Shown in pieces: positions 62,686 to 64,000 of a stretch of DNA of 64,000 nucleotides. This DNA comes from Pegea sp. RAD2-039. Taxonomy: Eukaryota; Chordata; Thaliacea; Salpida; Salpidae. Below the pieces are notes generated by a model. The model was given only the letters and a program-made list of their open reading frames with translations. It did not search any database and was not told where the DNA came from. Position 1 is the stretch's first letter. Each line of letters begins with the position of its first letter. Location: positions 62,001 through 126,000 of the forward strand of contig JAQGEQ010000357.1 in assembly GCA_034620365.1 (NCBI GenBank), written 5' to 3'. A program made the translations under genes and the position numbers.

Positions 62686-64000
62686 ATGATGAAGTGGTTT
62701 TGTTTTTTTCTATCGTTTTGTGTTTTTACTTCAATTTGTTTTCAAACAACTTTATCTAATTCTATTGATGGTAAGTTACTTTAAAGTTGTTATACTATAG
62801 TTAATTAAAATAAATCTAGAACCTCTAAAAAACTATTTTAGATTATTTCAGAGTTTACTGTTGATTAGGGAGTCAGTTTAAGATGAATTTAAGTTTAAAA
62901 ATCTTTTAATGAAAGCTCTGTTGAGACTTAGTGAAGATAAGAAAATAAAAAGATTTTTCAAACATCTTCAAAGTTTGCTATTCTATTATATTCTAAATAA
63001 GTATAAAACTTATATTTTAACAACGATAGTTTGTAGTTTACTTTTTAGTTTAACTATACGCTTTTATTAAAAGTGTAAAAGTTTGTTATTAAAGGATGAT
63101 TTTAGTAAAAAGTCTAATAAATTTCTGATGGATAAATTCATTAAAATTTCAGAAAATGTTTAATACTTGAAACAGAAAGATATTTTTCAGAGATATTTAA
63201 TTAATGTTTCAACATTTCTAAATTTAAAGATATTAGCCAATTATTTAGTAATCAAAATCAAATTAGTTATGGATAAAAGTTATTAAAATTATTTTATTAT
63301 TATTTGTGTCTTAGGACTTGATCTGCTAGTTGTTACCGTAGCAACAGAAGAAACAGATGGATTTGTTCGATTTAAAAAATCTGTGAATGTTTTAGGACAT
63401 GATCTTTTGGTAAGAAATATTTAATATTGTACATCATCTTATAATCATCCTTACTTTTCTATCCATTTTTTTCCTTTCCTTTTCTTGTAGCAAGAAACTA
63501 ACTAAAAACTTTTTTTGATATTTTTCTTGAAATTTTATTTTTAAAAAGATTTTGTATAAGATAAGTTTGTAATCATATGTGATCTGTTTTAAAAGATTAA
63601 GATATTTGTAAATATTTAAACTATTTTTGTTATATTGTATGGGGACTACTGAAATACAACATTTGGTTTTGTTACACTAAAAATACTTGATAAAAATAAA
63701 ACTTTAGTTGCTATTAACATTTTATATAATTGTTCACTGTTATATGCTTTGAGGACTACTGAAATGCCATGTGTTACATCATTTGCTCTCTATATTTCTA
63801 ACTTAATAGATGTTATTTGCGAAAATATGTGTTAGCGAGAGGTGCTCTTTTCCGGCACCCTCCTTCGCGTTTATTGTAATAAATAAATAATTTTTCTAAA
63901 ATTACATCTAAACATGAAGTGTAATTTCTAAAGAAATTGAAATAAAACTTTTTGATGAAATTAATGATTTCAAATTGTTCAACTTGTAACAGGTTTTAGG
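62686..64000 (+). CDS. PLOD: Procollagen-lysine hydroxylase (PLOD), first exons, runs off the window
   Basis: PLOD enzymes hydroxylate collagen lysines in the endoplasmic reticulum; some also glucosylate the hydroxylysines. Exon 1 (62,686-62,770) encodes a signal peptide MMKWFCFFLSFCVFTSICFQ. Exon 2 (63,315-63,409) reads GLDLLVVTVATEETDGFVRF then KKSVNVLGHDLL, matching the start of the glycosyltransferase domain in PLOD1-3, where LTVATKETEGFRRFKRSA-like sequence stands. Exon 3 starts at 63,993 with VLG, as in the PLOD VLGxGE motif. Joins are in frame. Two in-frame ATGs are present (62,686 and 62,689). The intron 63,410-63,992 contains a full copy of dispersed repeat family 2. The catalytic dioxygenase domain lies beyond the window; COLGALT-type galactosyltransferase is less likely. 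Confidence 0.85.
63731..63890 (+). repeat. Dispersed repeat family 2, copy 4 (inside a PLOD intron)
   Basis: Near-identical to 53,536-53,704: TGTTCACTGTTATATGCTTT, GAGGACTACTGAAATGCCAT, GTGTTACATCATTTGCT, TTTGCGAAAATATGTGTTAG, CGAGAGGTGCTC, GGCACCCTCCTTCGCGTTTA and TAATAAATAAATAA. A further fragment (GGGGACTACTGAAATACAAC) lies just upstream at about 63,640. Confidence 0.8.

Overview
This window is nuclear genomic DNA from an animal, probably an invertebrate. The genes are split by GT-AG introns, many only 40-70 bases long. The gene set is metazoan: hemicentin, lysyl hydroxylase, an endosomal syntaxin, PRP4 kinase and MEI4. The intergenic DNA is very AT-rich and carries short dispersed repeats, including a tRNA-derived SINE family. 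Nearly every gene start has a 3' splice acceptor a few bases upstream of the ATG with no obvious upstream exon. That is what spliced-leader trans-splicing would leave. The hemicentin architecture (long Ig array, six TSP1 repeats, nidogen G2F, EGF repeats, fibulin C-terminus) matches vertebrate hemicentin. A tunicate or another invertebrate with SL trans-splicing would fit, but this is inference; no species is recognised.

Layout. Bases 1-20,968 (+) hold the 3' part of a giant hemicentin gene. By my count there is one partial and forty complete Ig domains, then six TSP1, one G2F, seven EGF-like modules and the fibulin-type end. An AT-rich gap with one SINE follows. Next come DNAJC2/zuotin (25,755-28,055, +), MEI4 in one coding exon (28,439-29,671, -), ribosomal protein eL34 (32,213-33,651, -), a second SINE copy, a nine-exon gene resembling the RPA-binding protein ETAA1 (35,294-36,766, -), a MIEN1/Rdx12-type protein that appears to be a selenoprotein (39,602-40,183, -), the U5 snRNP protein TXNL4A/DIM1 (40,611-42,474, -), PRPF4B kinase (45,786-48,777, +), a four-pass claudin-superfamily-like membrane protein (51,402-52,211, -), an unrecognised single-pass membrane protein (54,359-55,225, -), a syntaxin-7/12-type Qa-SNARE (56,264-57,742, -) and the first exons of a procollagen lysyl hydroxylase (62,686-end, +).

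The genes do not form a pathway. Hemicentin and lysyl hydroxylase both serve extracellular matrix; TXNL4A and PRPF4B both serve pre-mRNA splicing; the rest are housekeeping or meiotic. The most unusual signals are: an in-frame TGA at the redox position of MIEN1 with a SECIS-like hairpin downstream; a dense cluster of the palindrome TGACGTCA confined to the hemicentin gene; two adjacent hemicentin Ig domains lacking both canonical cysteines; a syntaxin whose zero-layer glutamine is glycine; and three families of dispersed repeats. Exon boundaries were read by eye from splice signals, reading-frame continuity and family similarity. Small boundary errors are possible, mainly in hemicentin.
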